A stretch of DNA of 64,000 nt, taken from positions 1 to 64,000 of the forward strand of contig NZ_JASCTH010000042.1 in assembly GCF_030009775.1 (NCBI RefSeq), written 5' to 3'. The notes below the pieces were generated by a model. It ran no database searches and had not been told where the DNA came from. It worked only from the letters and a program-made list of their open reading frames with translations. Position numbers and translations under genes: made by a program. This DNA is from Actinoplanes sandaracinus. GTDB taxonomy: Bacteria > Actinomycetota > Actinomycetes > Mycobacteriales > Micromonosporaceae. Below, piece by piece: positions 13,199 to 21,423 of the stretch; position 1 is the stretch's first letter, and every line of letters starts with the position of its first letter.

Positions 13199-13774
13199 CT
13201 ACAGGGTGAGCCCGCCGGCGAGCCAGGCCTCGAGGCGGTCCACCTCACGGCGTACGAAATCGTCGTCGCCGAAGGCGTTGGCCAGGGTGGCGACGCCCTG
13301 GCTGAAGGCCAGGACGTGCAGGGCCATCGCGTCCGCGGTGGCCGGGTGATGGCCGAGGGCGGTGAATTGTCCGGCCAGCCAGTCGCGGAACAGCGTGAAC
13401 AGGGCAACGGCCTCCGGCCGCGACGGGTGACGCAGCTTCGCCAGCTCCGCGGTAAGGGTGCCGACCGGGCACCCGAATTCGCGGATGTCCGCGCCATTGG
13501 TCAGCACGATGCGGATGAAGCGACGGATCCGCTGTGCCGGGTCGGCGGTCTCGGCTGCCCACTGCCGCAGCATGTCCCTCGTGGTCTCGATGCGGAAGTC
13601 GATCACCGCCGCAAGGATTTCGTCCTTGGTGCGGAAGTGGTAGTAGAAGTTGCCCCGCGAGATCCCCACCGTCTCGGCGATCGCCGTGAACGACGTGTGC
13701 TCGAAGCCCTGCTCGTAGAAGAGGCGGTCAGCCGCCTCGACGATCTGCGCACGAGTCGTCGCGCTCACTGCCAT
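13199..13774 (-). CDS. TetR-family transcriptional repressor
   Basis: A 191-residue protein. The DNA-binding domain reads ATTRAQIVEAADRLFYEQGF, then TSFTAIAETVGISRGNFYYHF-RTKDEI, a textbook TetR helix-turn-helix. The C-terminal ligand domain resembles the group with a conserved FGCPVGTL segment, often linked to YciI or oxidoreductase genes. The start MAVSATTRA was chosen over an upstream ATG at 13792 because it fits the family N-terminus. Two palindromes 27-76 bp upstream are its likely autoregulatory operators. Confidence 0.9.
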   Translation of the reverse strand: MAVSATTRAQIVEAADRLFYEQGFEHTSFTAIAETVGISRGNFYYHFRTKDEILAAVIDFRIETTRDMLRQWAAETADPAQRIRRFIRIVLTNGADIREFGCPVGTLTAELAKLRHPSRPEAVALFTLFRDWLAGQFTALGHHPATADAMALHVLAFSQGVATLANAFGDDDFVRREVDRLEAWLAGGLTL

Positions 13775-13800
13775 CACTGAGTCCCGTCGCACACCGGCCG

Positions 13801-13824
13801 TTGCTAGGACGGCCGTCCTAGCAA
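13801..13824. promoter_or_regulatory. TetR operator 1, perfect 24-bp palindrome
   Basis: Half-site TTGCTAGGACGG followed directly by its exact reverse complement. It lies 27 bp upstream of the TetR start codon. The inner 18 bp are repeated in operator 2. Confidence 0.85.
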
Positions 13825-13832
13825 GGGAGATC

Positions 13833-13850
13833 CTAGGACGGCCGTCCTAG
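13833..13850. promoter_or_regulatory. TetR operator 2, perfect 18-bp palindrome
   Basis: CTAGGACGG plus its reverse complement, identical to the core of operator 1. The two centres are 29 bp apart. Confidence 0.85.
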
Positions 13851-13960
13851 TCGCTGCCAACGGGGTGTCCACCGCGACCACCGCACCCGGCAGGGTGTCC
13901 CAGCGGTGGAGCCGAACGGACCGGCCCGCTGTCGACCTATTTCGACAGGGCAGGGCAGCA

Positions 13961-13985
13961 GCCCGGCGAAGTTTTCTCGCCGGGC
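13961..13985 (-). terminator. Hairpin after the RTX gene
   Basis: A 9-bp perfect stem (GCCCGGCGA / TCGCCGGGC) with a 7-nt T-rich loop, 24 bp past the stop of the RTX-repeat gene. Probable terminator for that gene. Confidence 0.6.
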
Positions 13986-14008
13986 CGCTGCCGTTTTGAT
14001 TCAGCTGC

Positions 14009-14680
14009 CTATTGTTCGGTGTATTCGCAGTTGACGAACGTGTCGTTCCCCGCGCCGCCGTAACAGTAGTCGTAGCCGGGTCCCCCGTCGATGGAGTCGG
14101 CCCCGGCGCCGCCGTAGAGGCGATCGCTACCGGCGCCACCATACATGCGGTCGCCTCCGGCGTCGCCGTATTGGGTGTCGTCGCCGTTGTTGCCGTATTG
14201 GGTGTCGGATCCGGGCCCGCCGTATTGGGCGTCGTCGCCGGCGCCGCCGTATTGGGTGTCTGCCCCTGCCTCGCCGTATTGGGTGTCAGCGCCGGCGTCG
14301 CCATACTGGGTGTCGGCGCCGGGGCCGCCATTCTGCCGGTCGTTGCCGGCGCCGCCGTATTCGAAGTCGGCTCCGGCCTGCCCGTAGGTGGTGTCGTTTC
14401 CGTCGCCACCGCAGATGTAGTCCGATCCCATGCCGCCGTAGATGGTGTCGGCGCCCCCGAGCCCGTCCAGGTATTCGGCGCCGCCACTGCCTTGATACGT
14501 GTTCGCCGCATCGGTTCCGTACCAGTTCGCGGGCGCGCATCGGGAGTCCGCGCCCGGCGGCGCGACCGCGGTGGTCGGTGCGGCGGCCTGGCTGGGCAGA
14601 GCTGTCGCGAAGAGTCCGCCAGCGGCGAGAACGAAAGCACTACCCGTACGCGTCATCAGTCTCATTGATGATTTCCGCAT
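14009..14680 (-). CDS. Secreted RTX-type calcium-binding repeat protein
   Basis: A 223-residue exported protein. The start ATG at 14680 follows a strong Shine-Dalgarno (AGGAGGAGA) and gives a signal peptide ending near PSQAAA. Residues from about 65 to the end consist of some 16 consecutive nonapeptides of the GGxGxDxxY type, the hemolysin-type calcium-binding repeat that folds as a parallel beta-roll outside the cell. An unusual block in the middle repeats DTQYG with GDAGA/GEAGA spacers. Two Cys pairs (SRCAPANW; DYICGGD; DYCYGG; FVNCEY) may form disulfides. No enzymatic domain or type I secretion signal is visible, and the signal peptide implies Sec export. Confidence 0.85.
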   Translation of the reverse strand: MRKSSMRLMTRTGSAFVLAAGGLFATALPSQAAAPTTAVAPPGADSRCAPANWYGTDAANTYQGSGGAEYLDGLGGADTIYGGMGSDYICGGDGNDTTYGQAGADFEYGGAGNDRQNGGPGADTQYGDAGADTQYGEAGADTQYGGAGDDAQYGGPGSDTQYGNNGDDTQYGDAGGDRMYGGAGSDRLYGGAGADSIDGGPGYDYCYGGAGNDTFVNCEYTEQ

Positions 14681-15368
14681 CCTTGTCTCCTCCTGGCCGG
14701 GATGTTCCGGACGGCCAGAGTGCTCTCGCTGAATCTGTTTCCGGCCCATGAATAATTGGGCCGCTCGCAAAAGCGTGATCCGGAATCCGCCCGGGATTCA
14801 TCTGACGCCTTGAGCATGCACCTGTTGAGGCGAAGATCGGAAGGCGGTTCCCCCAAAAAGAATGTGAAATATTTCTGACGACTGCCGTGGACGGTTTGTT
14901 ACGCACGTTGATGGCCATCTTCACTCGATGGCGATCATGCGTTTTCGTGGAGGTGGGGAGTTGCCTATGTAAAGAGCTGTCTTCACTCTTCATATACGGG
15001 CGGCGGGCGTTGACCTCATTGGATCGCGAAGACGCATTCTGTCGATCATAATCTTGTCTTCGGATCGAAATATTAGACGCCCCCTGGTTTATGGAGGACT
15101 CTGGTGGCCGCCGCCCGGCTTGATCTCTTCCGGTGGGCATGGGGACGCAGCGGCATCCATCTCGCAGTGACTTGCCGGACGCTCGGGGGCATTGATCGAA
15201 CCGCGGCCGTCGAGTATCGGAACGTCGCCGACCTGCGGTGTGGTTAGCCATGCGGTCGTACGGTGAAGGTAACTGTCGGCGGGGTGGCCAACTCGATCGT
15301 CGTCGTGACGCGCTTCTCGCAGCGCCTCCCGCCGTTGGAGCCATGGACGCAGCCGATGCGAGGGAGAC
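14681..15368. other. 688-bp non-coding stretch with AT-rich patch
   Basis: No credible gene in either direction. Roughly 14840-15085 has noticeably lower GC than the surroundings (runs such as AAAAAGAATG, AAATATTT, ATCATAATC), unusual in this DNA. It probably holds promoters for the RTX gene (minus) and the STAS gene (plus); foreign DNA is an alternative. Open frames reading through it lack family resemblance. Confidence 0.5.
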
Positions 15369-15779
15369 ATGGTGGCAACTTTTGACTCCGAGACCGACCT
15401 CCGGTTGCTCGTCGCCGCGGCGCGAGACGGCGTGCGTGAGGTGGAACTGTCCGGCAACCTCGACTTCTCCACCGTCGAACGTGCGCGACGGGAGTTGCTG
15501 GATCTGATACCGGGCACGCCCGTGTTGGCACTGAACGCGGCAGGGCTGTCATTCTGCGACGCGGCGGGGTTGCGGCTGCTGCTCCAACTGCATGATCAGG
15601 CAAAGGCGTGCGGGTGCCGGATCGTCGTGTGCGCCGCGTCGCCCGCAGTGGACTGGTTGCTGCGGTTGACCGACCTCGCCATGATCTTCGACTATCCGCC
15701 CGCCGCGCCGTCCGTCTGTGACGACCTGCCACGGACGCAGGAAACCCACAGGACACCGACGTGGACGAGTGATTCCTAG
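15369..15779 (+). CDS. STAS-domain anti-sigma factor antagonist-like protein
   Basis: A 136-residue STAS protein of the RsbV/SpoIIAA type: REVELSGNLDFSTVERARRELL, then LALNAAGLSFCDAAGLRLLLQL. STAS antagonists bind and sequester an anti-sigma kinase. The loop that normally reads DSSG, where Ser is phosphorylated, is DAAG here (Asp64-Ala65-Ala66-Gly67), so phosphorylation at the usual site is impossible. The protein may be a constitutive antagonist or a scaffold. The C-terminal 20 residues are polar and unrelated to the family. The TAG stop overlaps the outer end of the left 58-bp inverted repeat, so the tail may have been altered when the repeat arrived. Confidence 0.85.
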   Translation: MVATFDSETDLRLLVAAARDGVREVELSGNLDFSTVERARRELLDLIPGTPVLALNAAGLSFCDAAGLRLLLQLHDQAKACGCRIVVCAASPAVDWLLRLTDLAMIFDYPPAAPSVCDDLPRTQETHRTPTWTSDS

Positions 15780-15833
15780 ACGAGTGATGACCGGGGTCAC
15801 CTGTGTGGACGTGGGTGGTTGCGGGGTGAATAG
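15776..15833 (+). repeat. 58-bp inverted repeat, left copy
   Basis: Begins CTAGACGAGTGATGACCGGG and matches the reverse complement of 17233-17290 at 55 of 58 positions; the outer 28 bp are identical. The outer CTAG supplies the stop codon of the STAS gene. Confidence 0.9.
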
Positions 15834-15916
15834 GTGAGGGTCTCCATGATCGACGTTGCCGAGCACCATGGCGGTCTGCAGTCGCTGCTGAACATCCGCT
15901 CAGAACGCACGAGCAG

Positions 15917-16702
15917 CTAACATCCGTCCTGACTCGATTCGATGCGCAGGGTACGGCTGGGAGGCTGGCCGTAGGCGGTGCGGTAGTCGACGGCGAACCG
16001 GCCGGGGTCGGCGAACCCCCAGCGGCGGGCGATCGCGGCGACGGTGTCGCCGCGGGCAGGGTCGCCGGTTTGCAGGTCGCGGTGCGCGCCGTGCAGTCGG
16101 GCGCGGCGTAGGTAGCCGGTCGGGGTGGTGTCGCCGTGCCGGGCGAACGCGGCCTGCAGCCCGCGCACGCTGATGCCGGCGGCGGCGGCGATGTCGTCGA
16201 CGGTGATCGGCTGGTCGGCGTGCGCGTCGATGTAGGCCATCGCCCGGCGTACCGCGGCGGGCGGGACGCGGCCGGGCCCGGGGGTGTAGTCGATGCTCAT
16301 CGTGGTGTTCGGGAACACCGCCAGCACCGCCGCCGCCACGGTGTCCACCGCGACAGCTCGCAGCAGCGGCTGACCGATGGCGGGGTCGGGCCCGGCGCAC
16401 ATCCGGCTCAGATACGCCAGGGTGCCCAGCCAGTGCCGTTTCATCTGAGCTGATACCGCCGCGAGCCCGTCGAACCGCAGGTTTGCCGGGTCGACGCCGA
16501 ACCGGCGGGCGATGCGCGTCACCGCGGGCAGCGGGATCCGTATGGTCCGCACGGTGAAGTGGTCCCAGACCGCCTCGAGCGTCCGGTGAAGGGGGATCAG
16601 TGCGGCGTCGCCGGCGGCGAACTGGTCACGCTGGCCGAGGCTGAGGACGGCCGGCCTGCCCGGCTCGCTGCCGCCGGTCCGGTTCGCCAGCGATGCGGGC
16701 AT
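15917..16702 (-). pseudogene. AraC-family regulator, N-terminally truncated
   Basis: The C-terminal half is a complete AraC DNA-binding domain: RAMAYIDAHADQPITVDDIA, GISVRGLQAAFARHGDTTPTGYLRRARLHGAH and IARRWGFADPGRFAVDYRTAYGQPP. Before it lies part of an AraC-binding-like sensor domain (QFAAGDAALIPLHRTLEAVWDHF, DPANLRFDGL). The first 80-100 residues expected for the family are missing. Upstream of about 16690 the frame stays open only because it reads the antisense of the GAF remnant. The gene therefore ends head-to-head against another broken gene inside a module bounded by 58-bp inverted repeats. It may still make a DNA-binding fragment. Confidence 0.7.
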
Positions 16703-17269
16703 CGCCGGGCTGGAGGCGTTGCAGGACACCTGGGACGAGGGCCCGGCCCGTGACGCCACCCGCCGGCACCGGCCGGTGCCGGCCACCGATCTGAAGACGC
16801 GTTCTGGCAGCGGTGCTGGCCCCGGTTCACCCCGGCCGCCCTCGATGCCGGGGTGCGCTCGGTGTACGCGCTGCCATTGCACGCCGGCGGAACCCGCCAC
16901 CACGGTGCCCTCACCGTCTACCGGCACACCTCGGGCAGGTGGGACGACACTCACCAGGACAACGTCGAGACGTTCGCCACCGCGGCCACCGAACTACTCA
17001 CCCTGCAACAGCGTGGCCTGGACCTCACCGGCGCGTTCAGCGACGCCCGCCGCGACGACAGCATCCTGCTACTGGCCGCCGGCACACCACGGGGCCCCCG
17101 ACCCGATCCCACTCTGCCGCTGATCCGCTGGTTCCAGCACGCCACCCTGCCCGCCGTCCGCACACACCTGCACGCCGTCGCCACCCGCCACGGGCCGGCC
17201 CACGACCGGTACCGGTTCGTGCTGGCCGTCCACTATTCACCCCGGAACCACCCGCGTCCACGCAGGTGA
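16660..17269 (+). pseudogene. GAF-HATPase sensor gene remnant, frameshifted and truncated
   Basis: The remnant starts mid-domain with VRFASDAGIAGLEALQDTW and DEGPARDA, the usual GAF pattern (E-x-x-Q-x-x-x-GEGP). Near 16800 the frame shifts, and homology continues in another frame (RFTPAALDAGVRSVYALPLH, GALTVYRHTSG). Then comes the beginning of a small anti-sigma HATPase domain (TLPAVRTHLHAVATRHG, DRYRFVLAVH). In intact relatives FVLAVH is followed by E-x-x-x-N, the ATP-binding N box. Here it breaks off at HYSP, within the right 58-bp inverted repeat. Thus the gene lacks both ends and has a frameshift. Confidence 0.7.
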
Positions 17270-17290
17270 CCCCGGTCATCACTCGTCTAG
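17233..17290 (-). repeat. 58-bp inverted repeat, right copy
   Basis: Reverse complement of 15776-15833 with three mismatches. Its outer CTAG provides the stop codon of the minus-strand gene at 17287. It cuts the HATPase domain of the GAF-HATPase remnant. Confidence 0.9.
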
Positions 17291-17814
17291 TGTTCGTGGT
17301 TGACGAGGCCGAACTGTTGATCGAGGTCGGCGTGGAAGGCCGGCGGGGTCACCGTGGAAGTCAGGATGAATTCGTAGGCGGCGTCGTCGGGTCCCTGGGC
17401 GAGGAGATGGCCTCGGATCTCTACCTCGTACCAGCCGGGCGGCACGGCGACGTGGCGGTGTTCGGGGTGGTCAGGCGCCCAGGCGGTGAGGTGCCCGGCA
17501 CCACACAGCAGCAGGGACCCGGTTTCGGTGCCCAGGACCCATCCGGGGGATGACAGCTGCGGGGTGGTCCACGGCGAGCGGTCCGAGGCATGTCGAACGA
17601 GCACGGTGTAGTCGCCGGCGTCGACGCCCATGACAGGTATGGCGATGCCGTCGTGGGCGACGCGGTCGCCCTGCTCGGTCGTGGTGAACACGTCCAGCAG
17701 ATTCGTGCCCTCGGTGTTGCCGCCGAGGGCGTGGTCGAGGCGGGCCGGGTCGAGCAGCACGAAGCCGAACAGCTCGGGAAAGCAGCCGGTGAACCGCGCG
17801 ACGGGAAACACCAT
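17287..17814 (-). CDS. Conserved-type hypothetical protein
   Basis: A 175-residue protein I do not recognise. The start MVFPVARFTGCFPELFGFVLLDP was preferred to a codon 45 bp upstream that only adds Arg/Ser residues. It is a compact, probably beta-rich cytoplasmic protein with no signal peptide or membrane segment; PGWYEVEIRGHL and AAYEFILTST near the end look like paired strands. The TAG stop is contributed by the outer edge of the right inverted repeat, so the last residues may be altered. Neighbouring genes are partner-switch regulators, but nothing ties it to them. Confidence 0.65.
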   Translation of the reverse strand: MVFPVARFTGCFPELFGFVLLDPARLDHALGGNTEGTNLLDVFTTTEQGDRVAHDGIAIPVMGVDAGDYTVLVRHASDRSPWTTPQLSSPGWVLGTETGSLLLCGAGHLTAWAPDHPEHRHVAVPPGWYEVEIRGHLLAQGPDDAAYEFILTSTVTPPAFHADLDQQFGLVNHEH

Positions 17815-18156
17815 GGCGGTGACGGTAGACGACCGGCGCCGGACACGATCGCCCGCCACCTTGAACCGCGCAAGGGGAAGGGTTCGATGTTCTCTTCTTT
17901 CCAGGCCACAAGAGGTTCAGTGTGAAGACAACGTGAATTCTCCACTCGGGCATGCGAGGGGATTGTTGCAGGGGATTGTTGCACGTATTAATAGTGATCT
18001 CAGACGTGCTCCATACTCGATGACAATGAGATTCCGCGGCCATGGGACTCGGATGCCGGCGGCTGAATACCCGATCGAGAGATTGTGCCTTGATAGGTGT
18101 CGCCGTTCGGGGCGACGATGGAGTGTCAGACTGCCCGACGAGGCGAAGGCATCCGT
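17815..18156. other. Divergent promoter region, no gene seen
   Basis: About 340 bp between the hypothetical gene and the STAS-HATPase gene. It contains a duplicated GGGGATTGTTGCA segment (two adjacent copies near 17958-17983) and a locally AT-richer patch, ATTAATAGTGATC. No coding sequence is convincing. Confidence 0.45.
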
Positions 18157-18945
18157 ATGGAGCATCCCGTGCACGTCGAACTCACGGCGCCGGACACGGT
18201 CAGGATCGTACTCACCGGGCCGGTGATCCTGGTGCGGCACGGCGAGGTACTGGCGCTGGTCGAGCGGGCGTGGAAAGCGGATCCCGTCACGCAGGTGTTC
18301 GTCGACCTGAGCGAGGTCACGTCGCTGGACTCGTCCGGAGTCGCACTGCTGCTCCTGATACGCCGCCGCGTGCTTCGTGCCGGCAAGGCGTTCCGCCTGC
18401 ACGGGGCGCGCCCCGAGGTGCGTCGGCACCTGGACCTGGCAGGCCTGACCATGTTGTTCGGATTGCCGCCGCTGAACGATGCCGGCCGCTCGGACGCCGG
18501 TCACCGGACCGCGGATACGTCCGAAGGAACGGGAAGCAGCGCCGAGGCCGTGGTCGAGATCCTCGCCGAACCGTTCGACCGTGCCGGAATAAGACTCGTC
18601 CGGCAACGACTGTCCAGTTACGCCGCCAGCTGCGGAATATCCGAGCAGGAACAGTACAAGCTGGTGCTCGCCGCGTCAGAGATCATGGCCAACGCGGTGC
18701 TTCACGGTGGGGGGTCCGGCCGCATCACTGCCAGCCGCCGGGGCGACCGTCTATGCCTGGAGGTCGTCGACCACGGCCCGGGCATCCCGCGCCACTATCT
18801 GGGTGAACGCCCCCGACCGCGCCCGGGCCGCATCGGTAGCTCCGGCCTGTGGCTGGCCGATCAGATATGTGAGCGCGTCGACATCGACACCGGGCGCGAC
18901 GGCACCACGGTGCGGCTGGTCTTCGTTCTGTCCACGATCGACTAG
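18157..18945 (+). CDS. STAS-HATPase fusion, partner-switch regulator
   Basis: A 262-residue protein that joins two normally separate partners of anti-sigma switching. Residues about 1-100 are a STAS domain (VFVDLSEVTSLDSSGVALLLL) with the phosphorylatable DSSG loop intact. Residues about 135-262 are an RsbW-type kinase ATPase: N box KLVLAASEIMANAVLHGG, G1 box VVDHGPGIP, G2 region GRIGSSGLWLADQI. In separate-protein systems the kinase phosphorylates this STAS Ser and holds the sigma factor. In one chain the STAS domain could inhibit its own kinase. The start MEHPVHVEL fits the STAS fold. A SpoIIE phosphatase follows 13 bp downstream, clearly in the same operon. Confidence 0.9.
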   Translation: MEHPVHVELTAPDTVRIVLTGPVILVRHGEVLALVERAWKADPVTQVFVDLSEVTSLDSSGVALLLLIRRRVLRAGKAFRLHGARPEVRRHLDLAGLTMLFGLPPLNDAGRSDAGHRTADTSEGTGSSAEAVVEILAEPFDRAGIRLVRQRLSSYAASCGISEQEQYKLVLAASEIMANAVLHGGGSGRITASRRGDRLCLEVVDHGPGIPRHYLGERPRPRPGRIGSSGLWLADQICERVDIDTGRDGTTVRLVFVLSTID

Positions 18946-18958
18946 GGCGGGTCCCGCC

Positions 18959-20266
18959 ATGGACCGAGCCCTTGACGACATGACGAACAACGGCGGCGCC
19001 GCGGCACGAGAGCTCACGCCGCCGGACCTGCTCATGGCGGCCTACCGGACACTGGGCGGAACGCTCAACCTGCACCGCAACGCCGCTGCCGCCGTCCGGC
19101 TCGCCGTGCCTTCACTGGCCCGGGTGGCGGTACTGGTGCTCGCCGCCGACCGGCAGCAGGCGCAGTGGTGGATGGCGGGCCACCGGCCGGCGGCTCACCC
19201 ACCGGATCACGAGAGCTACGGCGCTGTGGCCTGCTTGCCGAGCTGGATCGGGCGCATCCTCGCCGACGCGATCGGTGTCAAGGCGCACCCCGTGCCGAGT
19301 GGACGACGGTTCCTGCCTGACGGTACCGAGCACGACGGCCACGGAATGGTCGTGACGTTGTCGTGCGCATACCAGTGCCAGGGTGTGTTGGTGCTGCTGA
19401 GAGACGTTCGGCAGGAGACTTTCGCTGATGCCCATCAGTCGGTCGCGGTGGAGTTCGCCGCAGCTGTCAGCCGTGCCGTGACCGCGGCGATGCTCTATCG
19501 CGACCAGGTTCAGGTTGCCGACACACTGCGTGCCGCGCTGATGCCCACTCCGTTGCCGTACGTCGCGGGCATCGAGCTCGCGGCGTCGTACCGGCCGGCG
19601 CGCGAGGCGCTTCGTATCGGCGGTGACATCGTTCATGTCGAGCCCCTTGCCGAAGGGAGCGCGCTCTGTGTCCTTGGCGACGTGTGCGGTAAGGGCATCG
19701 ACGCGGCGGTGGCCGGCAACCGTCTGCGACAGTCCCTCCGAGTCCTTCACCGGGTCACTCGCCAGCCTCTGGACATGCTGAACCTGTTGAATGACGCGAC
19801 CTTCGATCCCGACACGGCAGAAGCGACTCAGTTCACCACAGTGATCATCGGCGTGGTACGGGCGATACCCGGGGGAGGCGCTCTGTTGCGCCTGGCGGCA
19901 GGCGGTCACCCAGCTCCGCTGGTGGTGCGGCGGACCGGCACGGTACAGCGAGTGCACATCGGCGGCATGATGCTCGGAGCCGAATGCCCCGCGACGTTCG
20001 CCGAGGCGGTAATCTGGCTTGCCCCGGGGGAGAGCTGCGTTCTGTACACCGACGGAGTGATCGATGCCGAGGGCGGGCCCCGGGGAGAGGCCTTCGGCCA
20101 GAACCGCCTCGTCGCGCTCCTGGCCGAGTACGCCGGCATGCCCGCCGCTCTGGTGGCGGAACGGATCGATCAACGCACGGACGACTGGTTGAACAGGGCC
20201 GACCATGACGACATCGCGGTGCTCGTCCTGAGGGCGCCTCAGCCGTTCGAGGCGTCACCGCACTGA
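18959..20266 (+). CDS. SpoIIE/RsbU-type PP2C serine phosphatase
   Basis: A 435-residue protein. The N-terminal 200 residues form a GAF-like sensory region. The C-terminal half is a PP2C phosphatase of the SpoIIE family: ADTLRAALMPTPLPYVAGIELAASY, GGDIVHVEPL with the metal-binding Asp, VLGDVCGKGIDAA, LRLAAGGHPAPL, CVLYTDGVIDAEG and NRADHDDIAVLVL. It would dephosphorylate STAS antagonists in response to a signal sensed by its N-terminus. It starts 13 bp after the STAS-HATPase fusion, whose Ser loop is the most likely substrate. No membrane segments. Confidence 0.92.
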   Translation: MDRALDDMTNNGGAAARELTPPDLLMAAYRTLGGTLNLHRNAAAAVRLAVPSLARVAVLVLAADRQQAQWWMAGHRPAAHPPDHESYGAVACLPSWIGRILADAIGVKAHPVPSGRRFLPDGTEHDGHGMVVTLSCAYQCQGVLVLLRDVRQETFADAHQSVAVEFAAAVSRAVTAAMLYRDQVQVADTLRAALMPTPLPYVAGIELAASYRPAREALRIGGDIVHVEPLAEGSALCVLGDVCGKGIDAAVAGNRLRQSLRVLHRVTRQPLDMLNLLNDATFDPDTAEATQFTTVIIGVVRAIPGGGALLRLAAGGHPAPLVVRRTGTVQRVHIGGMMLGAECPATFAEAVIWLAPGESCVLYTDGVIDAEGGPRGEAFGQNRLVALLAEYAGMPAALVAERIDQRTDDWLNRADHDDIAVLVLRAPQPFEASPH

Positions 20267-20601
20267 ACGTCGTCGCGGTATCGGGCGTCGCTCTCGGCCG
20301 TGAATGTTTCCAAACAATTGCAGATTTGTTAGCTGGTTCCAACGTTGAAGAAATTTGCAAAAATTGCGCGCCATCCTTGCTCATTTGTGACATCGAGTGC
20401 AAGGCTTTCCAGTGCGAGTTTCGGCTGGGACGGCCGACGCTGCGCGCTAGGCACTTGGTTGTATCGCCCCGTCTGCGATCACTGAGGAGCGTGCGCCATG
20501 GAGCGCATCCACTATTCAGGGTCCCCGCTACGGCGCAGCCATCGGTGTCCGCACCCGGCCGCTGGCATAGCAGGCTCTCCGCCAGTCGCAGAGAGCGCCT
20601 C
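20267..20601. other. Intergenic region with AT-rich patch
   Basis: About 335 bp. A low-GC segment around 20305-20390 (AAACAATTGCAGATTTGTTA, GAAATTTGCAAAAATTG) stands out and probably marks a promoter for the next gene. The reading frame of the downstream gene is open through here, but the translated sequence has no recognisable domain. Confidence 0.5.
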
Positions 20602-21423
20602 ATGAGCTACTGGGCTGTGGGCCGGCCCTGTGCAACCGAGTTCGACCTGCTGTGCAGTGTGGTGGCGGACGAGACCACGGCGGTCCTGGAGCTGACGGTC
20701 GACGGTTGCTGGGCGCGCCGGCGGGAACGGTTGACAAGGCCGGTGCTGGATACGTGCCTGGCCGGGCATCCGGCCGGGGTTCTGCTGGACCTGCGTCACC
20801 TCAAGGATCCGGCGGCGTGCAGTGGGTCGCTGTGGTTGACCGCGGCTTCCGGAGGTGACCGGATGCGGCCACCGGTGCCGATAGCGGCATGCCTGCCTGC
20901 GGCGACATCCCTGGCCGGCAAACTGACGCGACGGAGCGCGCGTCGCCGTATGCCGGTGTTCGCCGCCCTGGCCGACGCGCGTGCCGCGCTGGCCGGCCGT
21001 CGACCGCCGACCGATCAACTGCATTTCGGGATCTCTCCCACGACATTGTCCGCGGTCTCCTGCCGCCGGGCCGCCGACGAGGCATGCCGAGCGTGGCGCC
21101 TGCCGCAGCTACGCGATCGAGCCCGGCTCCTGCTGTCCGAACTGATCGCCAATGCTGTCGAGCACGCGGGCACCCGCATCGAGGTGACGATCTCGCGACT
21201 CGGCCCGGCTCCTCGCGGAACACTGTGCCGCAGCGCGGGCCTCCGCCTGGTGGTCTGCGACGAGAGTCCCCAGATACCGACGGTGCGTCATCTCGGAACC
21301 GACGGAGCGGAGCGAGAGCTTCTGACACGCGGTCTGGGATTACGCATCGTCGATGCGGCCGCCGACGCCTGGGGTGTGCTCCCCACCCGCTGCGGCAAAA
21401 TGATCTGGGCCATCGTTCGGTGA
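20602..21423 (+). CDS. Degenerate STAS-like plus HATPase fusion protein
   Basis: A 273-residue protein. Residues about 1-120 have the size and strand pattern of a STAS domain (TAVLELTVDGCWARR, GVLLDLRHLKDPAACSG), but the Ser loop is not recognisable. Residues about 150-273 are an anti-sigma type HATPase: RARLLLSELIANAVEHAG (Glu and Asn of the N box), LRLVVCDESPQIP in place of DxGxG, and LTRGLGLRIVDAAADAWGV, GKMIWAIV. The altered G1 box suggests weak or unusual ATP binding. It is a second one-chain STAS-HATPase in the locus after the STAS-HATPase/SpoIIE pair, and could compete with the first for the phosphatase or the sigma factor. Start MSYWAVG is the first Met before the fold. Confidence 0.72.
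   Translation: MSYWAVGRPCATEFDLLCSVVADETTAVLELTVDGCWARRRERLTRPVLDTCLAGHPAGVLLDLRHLKDPAACSGSLWLTAASGGDRMRPPVPIAACLPAATSLAGKLTRRSARRRMPVFAALADARAALAGRRPPTDQLHFGISPTTLSAVSCRRAADEACRAWRLPQLRDRARLLLSELIANAVEHAGTRIEVTISRLGPAPRGTLCRSAGLRLVVCDESPQIPTVRHLGTDGAERELLTRGLGLRIVDAAADAWGVLPTRCGKMIWAIVR

Noticed and set aside
14010..14480. Regular 27-bp repeats resembling an array
   Set aside because: They are in-frame nonapeptide codons of the RTX protein, not CRISPR: no spacers of constant length and no cas genes.
16703..16954. N-terminal extension of the AraC frame
   Set aside because: The codons are the antisense of the GAF remnant and show no AraC sensor homology.
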